A stretch of 64,000 nt of DNA from assembly GCA_019802505.1 (NCBI GenBank), contig JAFMOC010000208.1, positions 437,501 to 501,500 of the forward strand, given 5' to 3'. The notes beneath the pieces are model-generated. The model did not search any database and had not been told where the DNA came from. It saw only the letters and a list, made by a program, of their open reading frames with translations. Below, piece by piece: positions 26,040-37,712 of this stretch; position 1 is the first letter of the stretch; the number at the start of each line of letters is the position of its first letter. A program made the translations under genes and the position numbers. Source of the stretch: Corydoras sp. C115. Taxonomy: Eukaryota; Chordata; Actinopteri; Siluriformes; Callichthyidae.

Positions 26040-27770
26040 CCAGTTCGATTCCCGGTCCCCCTTGGTACCATGGCTGAAGTGGCCTTGAGCAACCAGGAGC
26101 TCAGCGAGAACCGTCCATCTCGCGGCACTTCGGCTCGCGCCTCCTCGAAGACCACCGCGTACAACCGTCGCCGTTAAGGTGACACGTCAACATTCAGGCG
26201 GCTCGCAAAAAGAACTGCCGAGACTCCTGACGGAACGCCGACCGTCCACCGGCCCCCCCTGCAGGCCAGGACGTCCAGAGATGTTCTCATCAATGAGAAA
26301 GCAGAGTCCTAATGAGTGCAATTCATGGTTCCGAGGTTCTGTTGGGTGCAGCATCCAGTTTGGGACACGACCCCAGTCTGGAGTTCCGTAGATGTGGAAC
26401 GGCTAACCGTGGAGTACGAGATGGAACCTGGACGTGAGCGCTCCGGTGTCTCCTACATCTGGTTTCCTTCTCCCAACTGATTGTTTCGGCTAAACAGGCA
26501 ATCAGAGGAACGTCTCCGGCTGCCGGGCTGGACGTTCCTTCACGGCGCTGACGGACGCAGACGGGCGCCAGCAGTCATTGGACCGCCGCGGGTCCGATGC
26601 CGCGTGACCTCGGCCCTGGAGTTCTCTCTACCGGGACAAAAGAACCTCTGTCGTGTCAAGCATCATGGACATTTACATTCGTGTAAACAGTTTGGGGAAG
26701 GCCCCTTTCTGTCCCTGCGACCTTCACGGAAACCTCGATCCCCTCCAACACCTTTCCCCAGACATTGGTGTCTGACCCACTCTGCTGGACACAATAAAAA
26801 CACACTACAGAACCCTGCGGAACGCTTCCCCAGAGGCATGGACGTTCTCATTGTTGCAAAGACGGGACCTCGTCAAAGGTTCTCCACGTGTCCCGATACT
26901 CCTGTTTATATTTTTATGCGATACCTAATCTGTGGGTTCTGATGGGCGGATGGGAGAACACCGATCCCGGCAGATGGATGAGTGTTTTCGGGAGCCGTCC
27001 CGACCTGCGGCTGCTTTATTAACCCCGCTATCATAACACACACATCAGTAAGACGACCCGCCGCCCGCCCGGCCCTGATGGAACCCATATGTGCTGACGG
27101 TCGGGACGCGGTCCGCGGTTCACTACGGACTCCTCATCAGACACCTCATCGCTCCTGGCAGGCGGTGGAGTCCCCGCGGAGGAGGCCGAGCACCGGAGCC
27201 ACGTTCTCCGGTGTCTTCTCCTGAGGACGTGGGAGGGAGGTGTGAATCAACGGTAATCATACGGCGCAGGGACGCGAGGCGGGTGAAGACGCTCATTCAG
27301 ATGATTCCTCCTCGGCCTTCCGATTCGAACCGCGGCAGGAACGAGAAGGGAAAGAGGGTGAGGGAGGAGGGACGGGCGGGTGGGGGGGGGGGGGGGTGGA
27401 TGATAAACTTTCCATTCAGTCTCTGGACTTCATAAAGCTCCATTCATAGATGACATGCTCTCCCACAAACCCCCGTCCTCCAGATGTTCGGTTAGAAAGC
27501 CGTCCAACTGTTTGAGAAGACGAGGAGGACGCGGCAGCGCCGTGTGGTGGGGCCGAACGAGGCGGGTCTGCTGCTAATATACACGATGGAACACGCTGGA
27601 CCTCATCCAGGGCGATGTGGAGCAGGTGGGGGGGGGGGGTCTCCACCAACCAGGAACCAGTATGAGATCTACTTAAGTTCCACCTCCATCCAGATGGACT
27701 TTAGTTCTACAGTCAATTTCTGAAGTTCATCTGGTTCTACTGTGTCCACTCTGTTCTCTGACAATCAGGA
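26040..27770. other. Intergenic DNA, no gene seen
   Basis: It contains a Tc1-like scrap at 26685-26706 and a poly-G tract near 27382. Open frames (for example 26481-26942) have no domain or splice partner. Confidence 0.5.
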
Positions 27771-27774
27771 CCAG

Positions 27775-28110
27775 GATGGTGCTGGTAAGGGCGGTGGTGG
27801 TGATGGTGGTGTTGAGGGTGATGATTGTGGTGATGATTGTCGTGAGGGTGGTGGTGCTGGTGAGGGTGGTGGTGGTGATGGTGGGTGATTGCTAGGGTGA
27901 TGATTGTGGTGATGTTGGTGTTGATGGTGGTGGTGAAGGTGATGGTGTTGAGGGTAGTGGTGATTGAGGTGAGGGTGGTGGTTCTGGTGAGGGTGGTGGT
28001 GGTGTTGTCAGTGATTGTTAGGGTGATGATTGCGGTGATGATTATGTTGATGGTGGTGGTGAAGGTGATGGTGAATGTGATGAGGGTGGTGGTGGTGAGA
28101 GTGAGTGACT
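27775..28110. repeat. GGTGATGGT-type minisatellite
   Basis: Degenerate GGT/GAT triplets run here with a larger repeat of about 126 bp (tagggtgatgattg at 27893 and 28019). Confidence 0.9.
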
Positions 28111-28186
28111 CAGAACCTTCTTACCATAAAGTTCCCAAAATTTTATGGTCATGCCACTACACAGGAACCAAACCCAGAACCGTTCC

Positions 28187-28487
28187 ATACTCTTTGCTAA
28201 CATGCCACCATTCAGGAACCAGAACCATTACAGTTCCATGCTGGAACCCTGGACTGGAGGAGAGTGGCTTCTCTGTGTATTATGGGATGGATCAGGTTAA
28301 TCTCCTGAAATACAGCAGAACCCAAAGTTAAAGAGAACCATCACAGACATGAGAATCAGAGTCCGTCACGATATTTACATTCCGATATTATCGCGATACC
28401 AGCACTCACCCTCAGCCAACCGTGTTTAGAACAGGAACCACTGGAGGAACTAGATCATGTCCGTTTCTGTTACCATTTGGTTCCCCA
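28187..28487 (+). repeat. Left arm of a fold-back repeat
   Basis: It is the reverse complement of 29252-29552 with high identity, for example 'ccaaccgtgtttagaacagg' against 'cctgttctaaacacggttgg'. The 760-bp spacer has no recognised transposase. Confidence 0.85.
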
Positions 28488-29251
28488 CAGCGTGACTCAT
28501 TCTCATCTGGAACCCCAAACATCTGAACATCTGTAATTGGAAAACAGCAATGTTCTATGAAAAGTTTTGTCCCCCGCGGCCTGGTCCGGGTTCTAACCCG
28601 TCCAAAGATGGAATCAGCCTTGTGCCAGTGTTTGCCACAAAGCCAATGAGACGGGTGAGTCAGGGAGAAGGACCGGTTCCACGGCCAAACGGAGCTGCGG
28701 TTCGGAACGTCACCGTTAGTGCACCACATCTGAAAAGGTTCCACCGAGGCTGGACACGAGGAGAACCGGTTTCACCTCCATCCAGCGGAGGGCGATCTGG
28801 CTGGAAAACCTCCTGAGATCAGAGTCCAGAGATAATGTTCTGTTTCCTCCATCAGCGCGGAACCGCGAGCCCACCAGCAGCTGGCCAAGCTCGGGACGGC
28901 TTCGCAACGTCCAGCGGCGGGACGGGCTGTGGGTGTGTTCACGCTGCGGATCCGTATCCCGGCCCCGGCTGATATCCCCCGAGGGACGGCACTGAACCAG
29001 ACATGTGAGGTTCATTAGATCCTCACCGTCCTCACGGCTGGACAGCGTACGGCAGAAGGTTCCGCCGGCAGAACGGTGTGGGTTACATCAGTTCAGAGAC
29101 ATTCAAAATATTTCTTCTTCTTTCAGAATTTATTTTTCCAGCGGGAGGCCAACATTCCAGAGCAGTCATCGCTCCAGAACCCCTCCACAAGGACGAGGAA
29201 CTTCAGCGGATCTCCTGCGCCGCATCATCAGGGGTACGTGGAGGTTAGGAA

Positions 29252-29552
29252 CTGGGAACCAGTTGGAAACAGAAAGGGACATGATCTAGTTCCTCCAGTG
29301 GTTCCTGTTCTAAACACGGTTGGCTGAGGGTGAGTGTTAGTATCGCGATAATATCGGAATGTAAATATCGTCACGGACTCTGATTCTCATGTCTGTGATG
29401 GTTCTCTTTAACTTTGGGTTCTGCAGTATTTCAGGAGATTAACCTGATCCAACCCATAATACACAAAGAAGCCACTCTCCTCCAGTCCAGGGTTCCACCG
29501 TGGAACTGTAATGGTTCTGGTTCCTGGAGGGTGCCATGATAGCAAGGTGTTG
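29252..29552 (-). repeat. Right arm of the fold-back repeat
   Basis: Inverted partner of 28187-28487. It is followed directly by the 70-bp tandem array. Confidence 0.85.
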
Positions 29553-29830
29553 AGAACTTTTACCTCACACTAAGAAGGTTCTGTGTTTGGTTCCTGAATG
29601 GTGGCATGATAGCAAAGTGTTGGGAACCTTAATCTCACAATAAAAAAGTTCTGGGTTTGGTTCCTGGAGGTTGGCATGACAGCAAAGTGTTGAGAACCTT
29701 TACCTCACAGTAAGAAGGCTCTGGGTTTGGTTCCTGAATGTTGGCATGACAGCAAAGTGTTGGGAACCTTTGCCTCACACTAAGAAGGTTCTGGGTTTGG
29801 TTCCTGGATGGTGGCATGATAAAGGTTTGG
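29515..29830. repeat. Tandem 70-bp repeats
   Basis: Five units with 'ggttctgggtttggttcctg' and 'ggcatgacagcaaagtgt' have starts spaced 70 bp apart (29601, 29671, 29741, 29811). Related reverse-strand units occur at 28140-28235, 35220-35345 and 48000-48075. Confidence 0.9.
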
Positions 29831-29849
29831 GACCCACTGTTTTACAGTT

Positions 29850-30080
29850 AAGGTGGTGGATCATCCTCAGTACTGCAGTGACTCTGAGGTGGTGGTGCTG
29901 TGGAGCTTGTTGTTGTGTAATAACCATCATCTTGTCGTGAATCATGTCCTCCAGCTGTATCGCTGCACGTTCCTTTAGAACCAGGTCCCGCTCCCCGAGA
30001 CCCTCTCCATCAACATTACGCACCTCCATCAACATTACGCACTAAGTGTTTAGGTGCTAAATGACCCCCGACCCCGGCTT
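29850..30080. repeat. Segment duplicated at 34910-35100
   Basis: The sequence from 'tgactctgaggtggtggtg' through 'gagaccctctccatcaacat' is repeated almost exactly 5 kb away. The minus strand has an open frame with LGERDLVLKERAAIQLEDMI that is kept in both copies. I do not recognise it. Confidence 0.75.
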
Positions 30081-30084
30081 CCTG

Positions 30085-30825
30085 GAGCCTCTCACAGACG
30101 TTGTGAGTACATGTTCTCCGAGGGAACATCAGCAGGTGGTCGACTTGATTAAACAAGAAAAGGTGTCGAAGCCAAAGACAATAAATCTGCGCAGGTGAAT
30201 CGAGCAGCTCGAGGAGGAGCAGGAGGACGCCATGAGCTGCTGAGGAGCTCTTGAGCGTTTAAAGGTTCTCCGTTCTGGTGATTAACGCTCTTGGCCGTAC
30301 TCTGAGGCGTCATCAGGAAAGAATGATCCTCCTGGACGTTTCTGACAACGTGCCCTCAATTCTCTGAGGCACAGAGGCAGACCCAGAAAATATTAGAATG
30401 TTGCTGCCATCATGTGGTGAAAAGCGGAATTACAGTATTCCGACAGGAAAGGTTCTGTAGTATGAAGGAGAAAGCTTTAAGGACACGGTGAGAGAACATC
30501 ATCTTTTGGAAACGAACGCACAATATCTCCAGAAACCTCCAGAAGTCTGATTTATAATATTTTTTATATAGATGAGACGAATGGGAGAAGGCCTGGACAT
30601 CAGACAAAGAGATGCAGGAGAGAAACGAGGAGGAGGAGGAGGCTTTTAAAATAATGTATGAAGAACTTGGTGGAGAATTCATCTGGTAAATGATACCGGA
30701 CACTCGATCATACAAGTATCCAAGAAAGGTTTAAAAAAACACAGTAAGAGAACATCTTCCTTTGGAAAAGAAATCTCCAGAAACACAAACTTTCCCTCAG
30801 AGTCTGAGTATTTATTTATTTTCTT
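30085..30825. other. Intergenic DNA, no gene seen
   Basis: It includes pieces resembling the family Y splice-site surroundings (aagagaacatcttcctttgg, cagaaacacaaactttccctcagagtc split at about 30750-30805), so it may hold a heavily decayed family Y intron. No open exon is seen. Confidence 0.4.
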
Positions 30826-30839
30826 TATATAGAATCAGG

Positions 30840-31168
30840 CGGCTTAGTGGTTAGCACGTTCGCCTCTCAGCGCTAGGGGTTCCCGGTTCGAATCCCCATC
30901 TGGGTGGAGTTTCCATGTTCTCCCTGTTTCCGCGTGGGTTTCCTCCGGGTTCTCCGGTTTCCTCCCACAGTCCAAAAACATGGATCAAGTTAATTGAGTT
31001 CTCTAAATTGCCCCATATAGAGTGTTTGAGTGTGAGTGAGTGTGTGCCCAGCGATGGATTGGCGCCCTGTCCTGGGTGTGTCTGCCCAGTGCCCGAGACG
31101 TTCTCCCCTGGATGGGCATGGGGAACCCCACCGCGACCCTAATAGAGGATAAAGCGGGAGATAATGAA
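30840..31168 (+). mobile_element. SINE with 14-bp target duplication
   Basis: The direct repeat 'tatatagaatcagg' lies at 30826-30839 and 31169-31182. The copy lacks the first bases of the head but is otherwise complete. Confidence 0.94.
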
Positions 31169-31329
31169 TATATAGAATCAGGAGGAACGGGAGACGGCGT
31201 GGAAAACTTAAACAGTGATCAAGAAAATAAAGGACGATAACGAGATAATGAAGAATCAGAAGAATCACCTTTTTAATGTGTTATTGCTACCAGTTTAAAA
31301 TATTCAAATTTCTGCTCGTGAAAGTTTGT

Positions 31330-31580
31330 AAATGTTTATGTGTGTGTGTGTACACTTTCACATAGAATTTCATTTCTATCTATAAGAATTCCACAAATCA
31401 GTTCAGGGAAGAGAATGATGGACTTTTTATTGTTAATTATTTTTTGGAGTTAAGCTCCACCCAGAAATATAATAAACAGTTACAGAAATATAATAAACTA
31501 AGTTACAGAACTATGACAAATGAACCTGAACCACTCAGCTCAGCGAACTGCTCTTTTTGCACATTTCCATCCTTATGGTG

Positions 31581-31617
<37 letters not shown>

Positions 31618-32330
31618 GACATGTGCTTGTGAATGACAGTGAAATGCCACTTTACAAAGTTATTGTACATACATATTTACATATATTTTGCATGTCAATC
31701 ACATAATGAAATTTTGCTCCAAATATCGTATCACACATATGAATCAGAGTTTATGTATTCACGTCTCTGTAAAGCACAATCAACTACATTCTCCTTTTCT
31801 ACAATATTTTATTTTTTAACAGACAATGGCACGGGGACGGACAGGGTAAGATTTATGTTATTTCTATAGACAACAGACAATGTTAAAGCTCTTTCATTAG
31901 GAAATAATCAAACTAATCAAATCAAATTTATTTACTGTCAATTCTTATTTGCTTTGTTGTGTTTTTATTTTAATAGGACAGACTTTGAAGATGCTTAATA
32001 TTATAATTATAAAAATAATAATATAAAGATCCTTCTCAGAAAGTCTGATCAATTTGTTAGAGAAGTGTGGCACTATAGAATAGTTAAGTACATGGAAATA
32101 GTAGCCCCCCCCCCCCCCCCCCCCCAATTTATTTTTATGTTGAAGTTCAGCTTCATAATATACACTACGGTTAATGACCCGTCTCTGATCTGATGGTGTG
32201 ATATATATTTTATCCAGTAGGGGGCGCTCGGCGGCAGACGAAGTCAGTCAGTGCTGGATGTGGCGGATAGCGGGTAACATGTCCGATTAGCTCCTGTAAG
32301 CTGCTATTTGATGTGTTTTGCAGGTCAGCC
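31330..32330 (+). pseudogene. Broken copy of family Z 5' region (left inverted arm)
   Basis: This kilobase is the reverse complement of 43660-44310 plus 44690-44970. It carries the same tiny exon (atggcacggggacggacagg, 31826-31845, followed by gtaaga) and the following exon start after 'ttttaatag'. The second exon soon meets a TAA (gatgcttaat), whereas the right-arm copy stays open. A poly-C tract interrupts it at 32106. No function is known. Confidence 0.6.
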
Positions 32331-32380
32331 GGGTGATAATATAAATATATAAATGAGAATTAACGGCAGTAACATCAATA

Positions 32381-34380
32381 ATGACCGATAAGATGTGTGC
32401 TGAAAATGGTGGACTCGTGCTAAAGCTGAAAGACGACGTCAGACCGCGCCTCGTGCACGGCCATGGAGCACGTGGTAGTCCAATTAGTAAGTTTCTGTTA
32501 ATGGAGGAAACGTCACATGTTTACTGTTGATTTAATTAAAATATAATATAAAGTAAATGTGTTTTAAAAAAAAAGGTAATCCATTTAAACGGATTTAGTT
32601 TAAAATACAATTCATGAAAATGCATTCTGGTGATTTAGTGAGATCAGAAGTTCGAGTGATGCATGTAGAAATAAAACGGTTCGGTGCAGAGACATGAATG
32701 CAGTTGGTAGAGCTGTGCGATACCAAAAATTTTGGTATCGATCCGATACCAAGTAAATACAGGGCCAATATCGCGATATTCGATACCGATACCGATACTT
32801 TTTAATATTTAAGATTCATTGATCCAAAAGACCTAGTATAGAATTTCACCAAACATTGTAGGTGACAACAAAATAATGTATCCCAATCAACATCTTTGTT
32901 TAAAAACAATGGAACAGTAATAAAACAAAGTTTGCTTTAACGTGAGGAAAATATATATTTTTGAGGTACAAAAGGAGAAACAACAATACAAATATAAAGT
33001 AAAAATGCTCCCCTCACTAGACAGTTTTTTCTTTCTTTGTTACTTTTTTTCAAATAGAATTGTTCTTAGGCAAAACAATAAAAAAAGGAATATTCACACA
33101 CAAAAAACTTGAGTATCGATCTTTTTTACGCAAGTATTGTTCAATACCAATACCAGCGTTGGTATCGATATTATCGATATTTGTATCGATCCGCACAGCT
33201 CTAGCAGTTGGTTATGAGGATTGTTTAAAGAACACTGTTCATTATCTGAGATTCTAATGTGTAAATGTATTGTGTTCACTGTTGTTGTAAAGAAGAATAG
33301 CGGGTAACATGTCCGATTAGCTATTTGATGTGTTTTGCAGTATGAATATAAAATAAATGTTATACTGCAGATGAGGTGGACCATCATTTCAAGAGATGCA
33401 GATGAGCGCAACGCTTGAAGAGATTCAGAAGAAGGTTAATTTTATATAAAATATATATATAAATTATATTTTTTGCGAATATAAATAATGATGCATTCAC
33501 ACAGGAGAAAATCCTTGATGACATCTTTGCTGAATACAAAAGCAGATTCCCTGAACCTTTTCTTCAGTACCAAACCACCGTACCTCTGCAGACACCCTTC
33601 TCCTATTTTCTGCAGCTCGTAGGAACCTTCAATTTAATTATATATTTCCAAAACATATAGTTATAATTAGTTTAGTAAGTCTGTGTTCATATTGTTTTTC
33701 AGGTCATAATACTGCATGATGGGGATGAAGAAAACATAAAGGATACTCTCTCCTCAAGCGTAAGGGAATGTATGAGAGCAGGTCATAATACTGCATGATG
33801 GGGATGAAGATAAGGTAAAGGATACTCTCTCCTCAAGCGTAAGGGAATGTATGAGAGCAGGTCATGTGTATCAGATGATTTCCACGGCATATGCTATTTG
33901 ATGTGTTTTGCAGTGTGTATATAAAATAAATGTTATATCGCAGATGAGGTGGCCCATCATTTCAAGAGACGCAGATGAGCGCAACACTTGAAGAAATTCA
34001 GGAGGTTAAAAAATTTATATAAAATATAAATTATATTTTTGCCGAATATAAATGACGCATTCACACCGGAGAAAATCGTTAATGACATCTTTGCTGAATA
34101 CAAAAGCAGATTCCCTGAAGCTTTTCTTCAGTACAAAACCACCGTACCTCTGCAGACACCCTTCTCCTAATTTCTGCAGCTGGTAGGAACCTTCAATTTA
34201 ATTATATATTTCCAAAACATATAGTTATAATTATTTTAGTAAGTCTGTGTTTATATTGTTTTTCAGGTCGTAATGCTGCATGATGGGGATGAAGAAAACA
34301 TAAAGGATACTCTTTTGGTGCATTCATTAAAGATGCAATTAATGCAGACATGAGTAATCAATTTAATCTTTAAATTGGAG
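32381..34380 (+). pseudogene. Family X pseudogene, two tandem broken units
   Basis: Unit 1 has a first exon at 32381-32486 (ATGACCGATAAG..., 35 codons, donor gtaagt). A second exon is near 33373-33434 (contains MSATLEEIQKK), a third is at about 33505-33620 (EKILDDIFAEYKSRFPEPFL), and a fourth starts at 33703 after 'ttttcag'. The fourth exon breaks off at 33780, where a second copy of its own start follows. Unit 2 then has exon 2 (about 33942), exon 3 with a TAA in place of TAT (tcctaattt, 34165), and an exon 4 with a large internal deletion joining its first codons to its last (33.3 kb DNA missing relative to the 41.2-41.8 kb copy is only the exon interior). A hAT element sits in intron 1. 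Both units are dead; see the minus-strand copy for the protein description. Confidence 0.7.
32708..33203. mobile_element. Non-autonomous hAT element with 8-bp target duplication
   Basis: Termini TAGAGCTGTGCG and its complement CGCACAGCTCTA-like (ccgcacagctcta) are flanked by gcagttgg at 32700-32707 and 33204-33211. The inverted paralogous copy near 40995-41005 has a single gcagttgg and no insert, so it is a natural empty site. Confidence 0.93.
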
Positions 34381-34905
34381 TCTTAAAGTCTAAAAGAACA
34401 GAAAAAGATAACCATCACTTGTATATTTAAAATGTAATATACAATTCAATATAATACTTTAAATTAAATTGTAATACAATATTAAAATAATAAAATAAAT
34501 ATAATCATTTAATATAGAGTAGCGGATCCACCTCGCTCTATTCATTAGACTGTTATATAGTGTTGATGTTTATATATATTTATAGTATTGATGTTTATTT
34601 ATATTTATAGTGTTGATGTTTATATAAATTTATAGTATTGATGTTTTACTAATTTTTTTACATTAAACTCTTTCTTCTGAATCTTTGTGTCATTTTAAAT
34701 TCTGCTTTTAAAACACGAGTTGTTTAGTTTCCACCCGGTTTGTGACTTTCTTGCATGTTTGTCACACTTAAGTTTCGGACCATCAAACCAATTTAAATAT
34801 TAGGGGTAAAAAAAATCCAAACCTACATTGCCCTGTGTGAAAAAGTGATTGCCCCCTAAACCTAATAGCTGGTCTGGCCACCCTTAGCAACAACTGCAAC
34901 CGAGC
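34380..34905. other. AT-rich spacer, no gene seen
   Basis: Tandem words 'tttatagtattgatgttta' lie at 34560-34650. Otherwise there is AT-rich sequence downstream of the family X fragment. Confidence 0.55.
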
Positions 34906-34909
34906 GTTT

Positions 34910-35345
34910 GACTCTGAGGTGGTGGTGCTGTGGAGCTTGTTGTGTAATAACCATCATCTTGTCGTGAATCATGTCCTCCAGCTGTATTGCTGCACGTTCC
35001 TTTAGAACCAGGTCCCGCTCCCCGAGACCCTCTCCATCAACATTACGCGCCTCGGGCCTGGCCCGAACTGTTTAGGTGCTAAATAACCACCGACCCCGGC
35101 TTCCTGGAGTCTATTACACAACAACAAGCTGCACACCACCACCACATCAGTGTCACTGCAGTACTGAGGATGAGCCACCACCTTAACTGTAAAACAGTGG
35201 GTCCCAAACCTTTATTTCATGCCACCATCAAGGAACCAAACCCAGAACCTTTTACTGTGAGGTTCCCAACACTTTGCTGTCATGCCACCATCCAGGAACC
35301 AAACCCAGAACCTTCTTAGTGTGAGGTAAAGGTTCCCAACACTTT
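34910..35345. repeat. Composite of dispersed repeats
   Basis: The left half duplicates 29880-30080. The right half is the reverse complement of the 'actgcagtgactctgagg' and 70-bp-unit blocks of 29.7-29.9 kb. Confidence 0.75.
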
Positions 35346-35760
35346 GCTGAAATTAGAATGATTTAAACTGTTAGCATTAACACATTAAAAAAGTTTATTA
35401 CGGGTTTAGGTGATTCATTTGTAATATATTAAAGGAGCCAGCAGAGGGCGACAAAGGATCCGATTAAAGAACATTAACTAAGGAAACTGAAACTAATGTG
35501 AATTTCATTGTTTATTTGGGAATGAGCAGGTTGAACGAAACCATTTAAAGATTTGTACTATATTTACAACCTAAAAATCACATGAACCTAAAATTTAAAC
35601 TATCAATTTACAAGATTTAAAACACAGTCTTTATAAGAACTTTTCTTCTTGTAATGCTGATGTCCAAATAACTTCAAAATACATTTCCATTATTAATCCT
35701 TAATACCACTTAATACAGTTTATTGACTCACTTATTATTACTAGTACTTTGTCAATTCAT
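35345..35760. repeat. Segment repeated at 45466-45780 and 49498-49600
   Basis: From 'gctgaaattagaatgattta' to 'ttttcttcttgt' it matches 45466-45770 in direct orientation. Its last 100 bp (atgtccaaataacttcaaaa...) match 49498-49600. In the minus-strand family Y locus this DNA lies downstream of the gene, so it is probably family Y 3' flank. Confidence 0.8.
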
Positions 35761-35764
35761 TATC

Positions 35765-35888
35765 CATCCATCCATTATCGTCCGCTTTATCCTCTATTAG
35801 GGTCGTCGCGGGGGGGGGGGGGTTCCCATGCCCATCCCGGGGAGAACGTTTCGGACGCTGGGCAGATACACCCAGGACAGGGGGGCAA
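35765..35888 (-). mobile_element. SINE 3' fragment, minus orientation
   Basis: Tail words 'tccattatcgtccgctttat' to 'gatacacccaggacagg', in reverse sense. Confidence 0.85.
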
Positions 35889-35889
35889 T

Positions 35890-36520
35890 CACTTTCCAGT
35901 CCAAAGATTCGCAAAAAGGTTCATTACTCGAAGCCTCATGAACTGTTCTCACTAGTGACACCTGCTGTTCAATGAGAAATATGACAATACAGTAATCTGT
36001 GTAATTGAATGTCTATATAGGAAATCAACCATCTTTGCAACTTTGTATCAATGAAAAAATGGTTTTTTTGCTAGGAAACTTTATTAGGTATTAAGTGATG
36101 ATAAACACTTAAAATAAATACAACAATGATGACACTGAATGTTAATGTGCTTATTAAACTGGGAGTGCAAGAGTGCGTTATGAATGACGTGTTTATTGAA
36201 CTTTGAAGAACAGTAAACTACGACAAAGAAGTATGGAGAAGGGACAAATTCAACTTATTGATTTTTATTTAAAAACATCAGCTTTTTAACAGTGTTGGGG
36301 TTTAGGAGATTCCTTTTTTTATATACAATCTCCCCAGCCTCAGAGGATACCCTTTAACATGGCACTGAGGAGGCTGGAATGCATAAAAACAAATTATGCC
36401 TGCTCTGTCCCACATTGGAGTCCAGCAAATGCCAATGGTCACCTATAAGTCTACAAGGGTACAAAAACAGCAATCAGTGATTGATATTACATTTTATATA
36501 GATATAGATATAGATATATA
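35890..36520. other. AT-rich spacer, no gene seen
   Basis: No repeat or exon is recognised between the two SINE copies. Confidence 0.5.
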
Positions 36521-36523
36521 TAT

Positions 36524-36873
36524 AGGTGGCACGGTGGCTTAGTGGTTGGCACGTTCGCCTCTCAGCATTAGGGATTCGCGGTTCGAATCCCCATCTGGGT
36601 GGAGTTTCCATGTTCTCCCCGTGCCCGCGTGGGTTTCCTCTGGGTTCTCCGGTTTCCTCCCACAGTCCAAAAACATGGATTAAGTCAATTGAATTCTCCA
36701 AATTGCCCCATATAGAGCGTGTGTGTGTGTGAGTGAGTGTGTGCCCAGCGATGGATTGGCAACCTGTCCTGGGTGTATCTGCCCAGCGCCCGAGATGCTC
36801 TCCCCTGGATGGGCATGGGGAACCCCCCCCCCCCTACTAGAGGATAAAGCGGGAGATAATGAATGAATGAATA
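36524..36873 (+). mobile_element. SINE, DANA/Mermaid type, full length
   Basis: Complete head, body, poly-C and 'gataatgaatgaatga' tail, inserted in a (TA)n microsatellite. Confidence 0.92.
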
Positions 36874-37314
36874 TATATATATATATATATATACTACTCA
36901 ACTAACTAGTCAACTAAAGCTTAACCTAATAATATAAACATTAGATATAATTATATTAATAAATGATAATTTTACTATAATAATTCTAACTGATATAGTC
37001 TATAACGTCATTACTAAACTTTACAAACTAACTGCAAGTGGTCAATGGAACGATGACGTCACCCACTGAACCCGAGGCCTCGTTGGTCACCAGTCACGTG
37101 ATTTTCTTTCCCTTTTTAACGTCCGACACGCGCCTCATTAACCGTCACTAACCGTCGGCGTTCCAGCAGCGAGTAGCTCGGCCGCGTCGCGACGTCCCCT
37201 GACCCTCACACTCCCCTCAGAAGCTTTAAAAACAGCGGGGGCAGCCGGAGAAGCTGCAGCAGAGAAGCTGCGACAGCGTCCGAGCCCAACGCAGACGCTT
37301 TAAACCGGGCTTTA

Positions 37315-37355
37315 ATGGTGATGCATGCACGGAAACAACCGAGACTCGCTGATGG
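37315..37355 (+). CDS. wac: Duplicate wac coding exon 1
   Basis: The exon encodes MVMHARKQPRLADG up to a split glycine codon, with donor gtataa. It is base-for-base the same as the exon at 50449-50489. Vertebrate WAC begins with a closely similar MVMYARK... peptide. Nothing in the exon is broken. Confidence 0.8.
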
Positions 37356-37560
37356 GTATAAACGCCGACATTTTCCCTCCCGATAAACTGATCTTTTATT
37401 CTGTTGTTTTTTATTTATTTATATTTAAACAATACAAGCCTACACGAGCTCCCTCTGCGATCACACACACGGTCGCTCGCCGCGCTTCGGAAGTGCTAAC
37501 GTAGCTAAACTTAAACCCGCCGCCGCGGCTTCTTCATCAAGTTTTCTTCTTCCTTCACAG

Positions 37561-37594
37561 GTGCAACGAGCGAAGGGATTATCAGTCTTATCAT
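37561..37594 (+). CDS. wac: Duplicate wac coding exon 2
   Basis: After 'tccttcacag' the exon encodes CNERRDYQSYH (with the split glycine) and ends in phase 0 before gtgagt. It is identical to 50694-50727. There is no duplicate of exon 3 beside it; the next wac exon downstream is the single exon 3 at 53569. Confidence 0.8.
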
Positions 37595-37712
37595 GTGAGT
37601 ACAACCGACTTCACGAACCCACCGCCGCGCTTGGGCCGCGGCTTCGCGCGCTTTTAGTGTTTTCCCGCCTATTTTAAGCTAAACCGGGCCTTCGTTTTTA
37701 CCTCAGAACTAA

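Larger units (their letters stand above)
37157..37650 (+). promoter_or_regulatory. wac: Upstream copy of the wac CpG-rich promoter and 5' UTR
   Basis: From 'cgtcggcgttccagcagcga' onward this DNA is nearly identical to 50289-50785. It covers the GC-rich presumed promoter, the 5' UTR, exon 1, intron 1 and exon 2. Differences are single bases and small indels, so the CpG pattern is retained. It could serve as a distal promoter for wac or be a silent duplicate. Confidence 0.7.
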
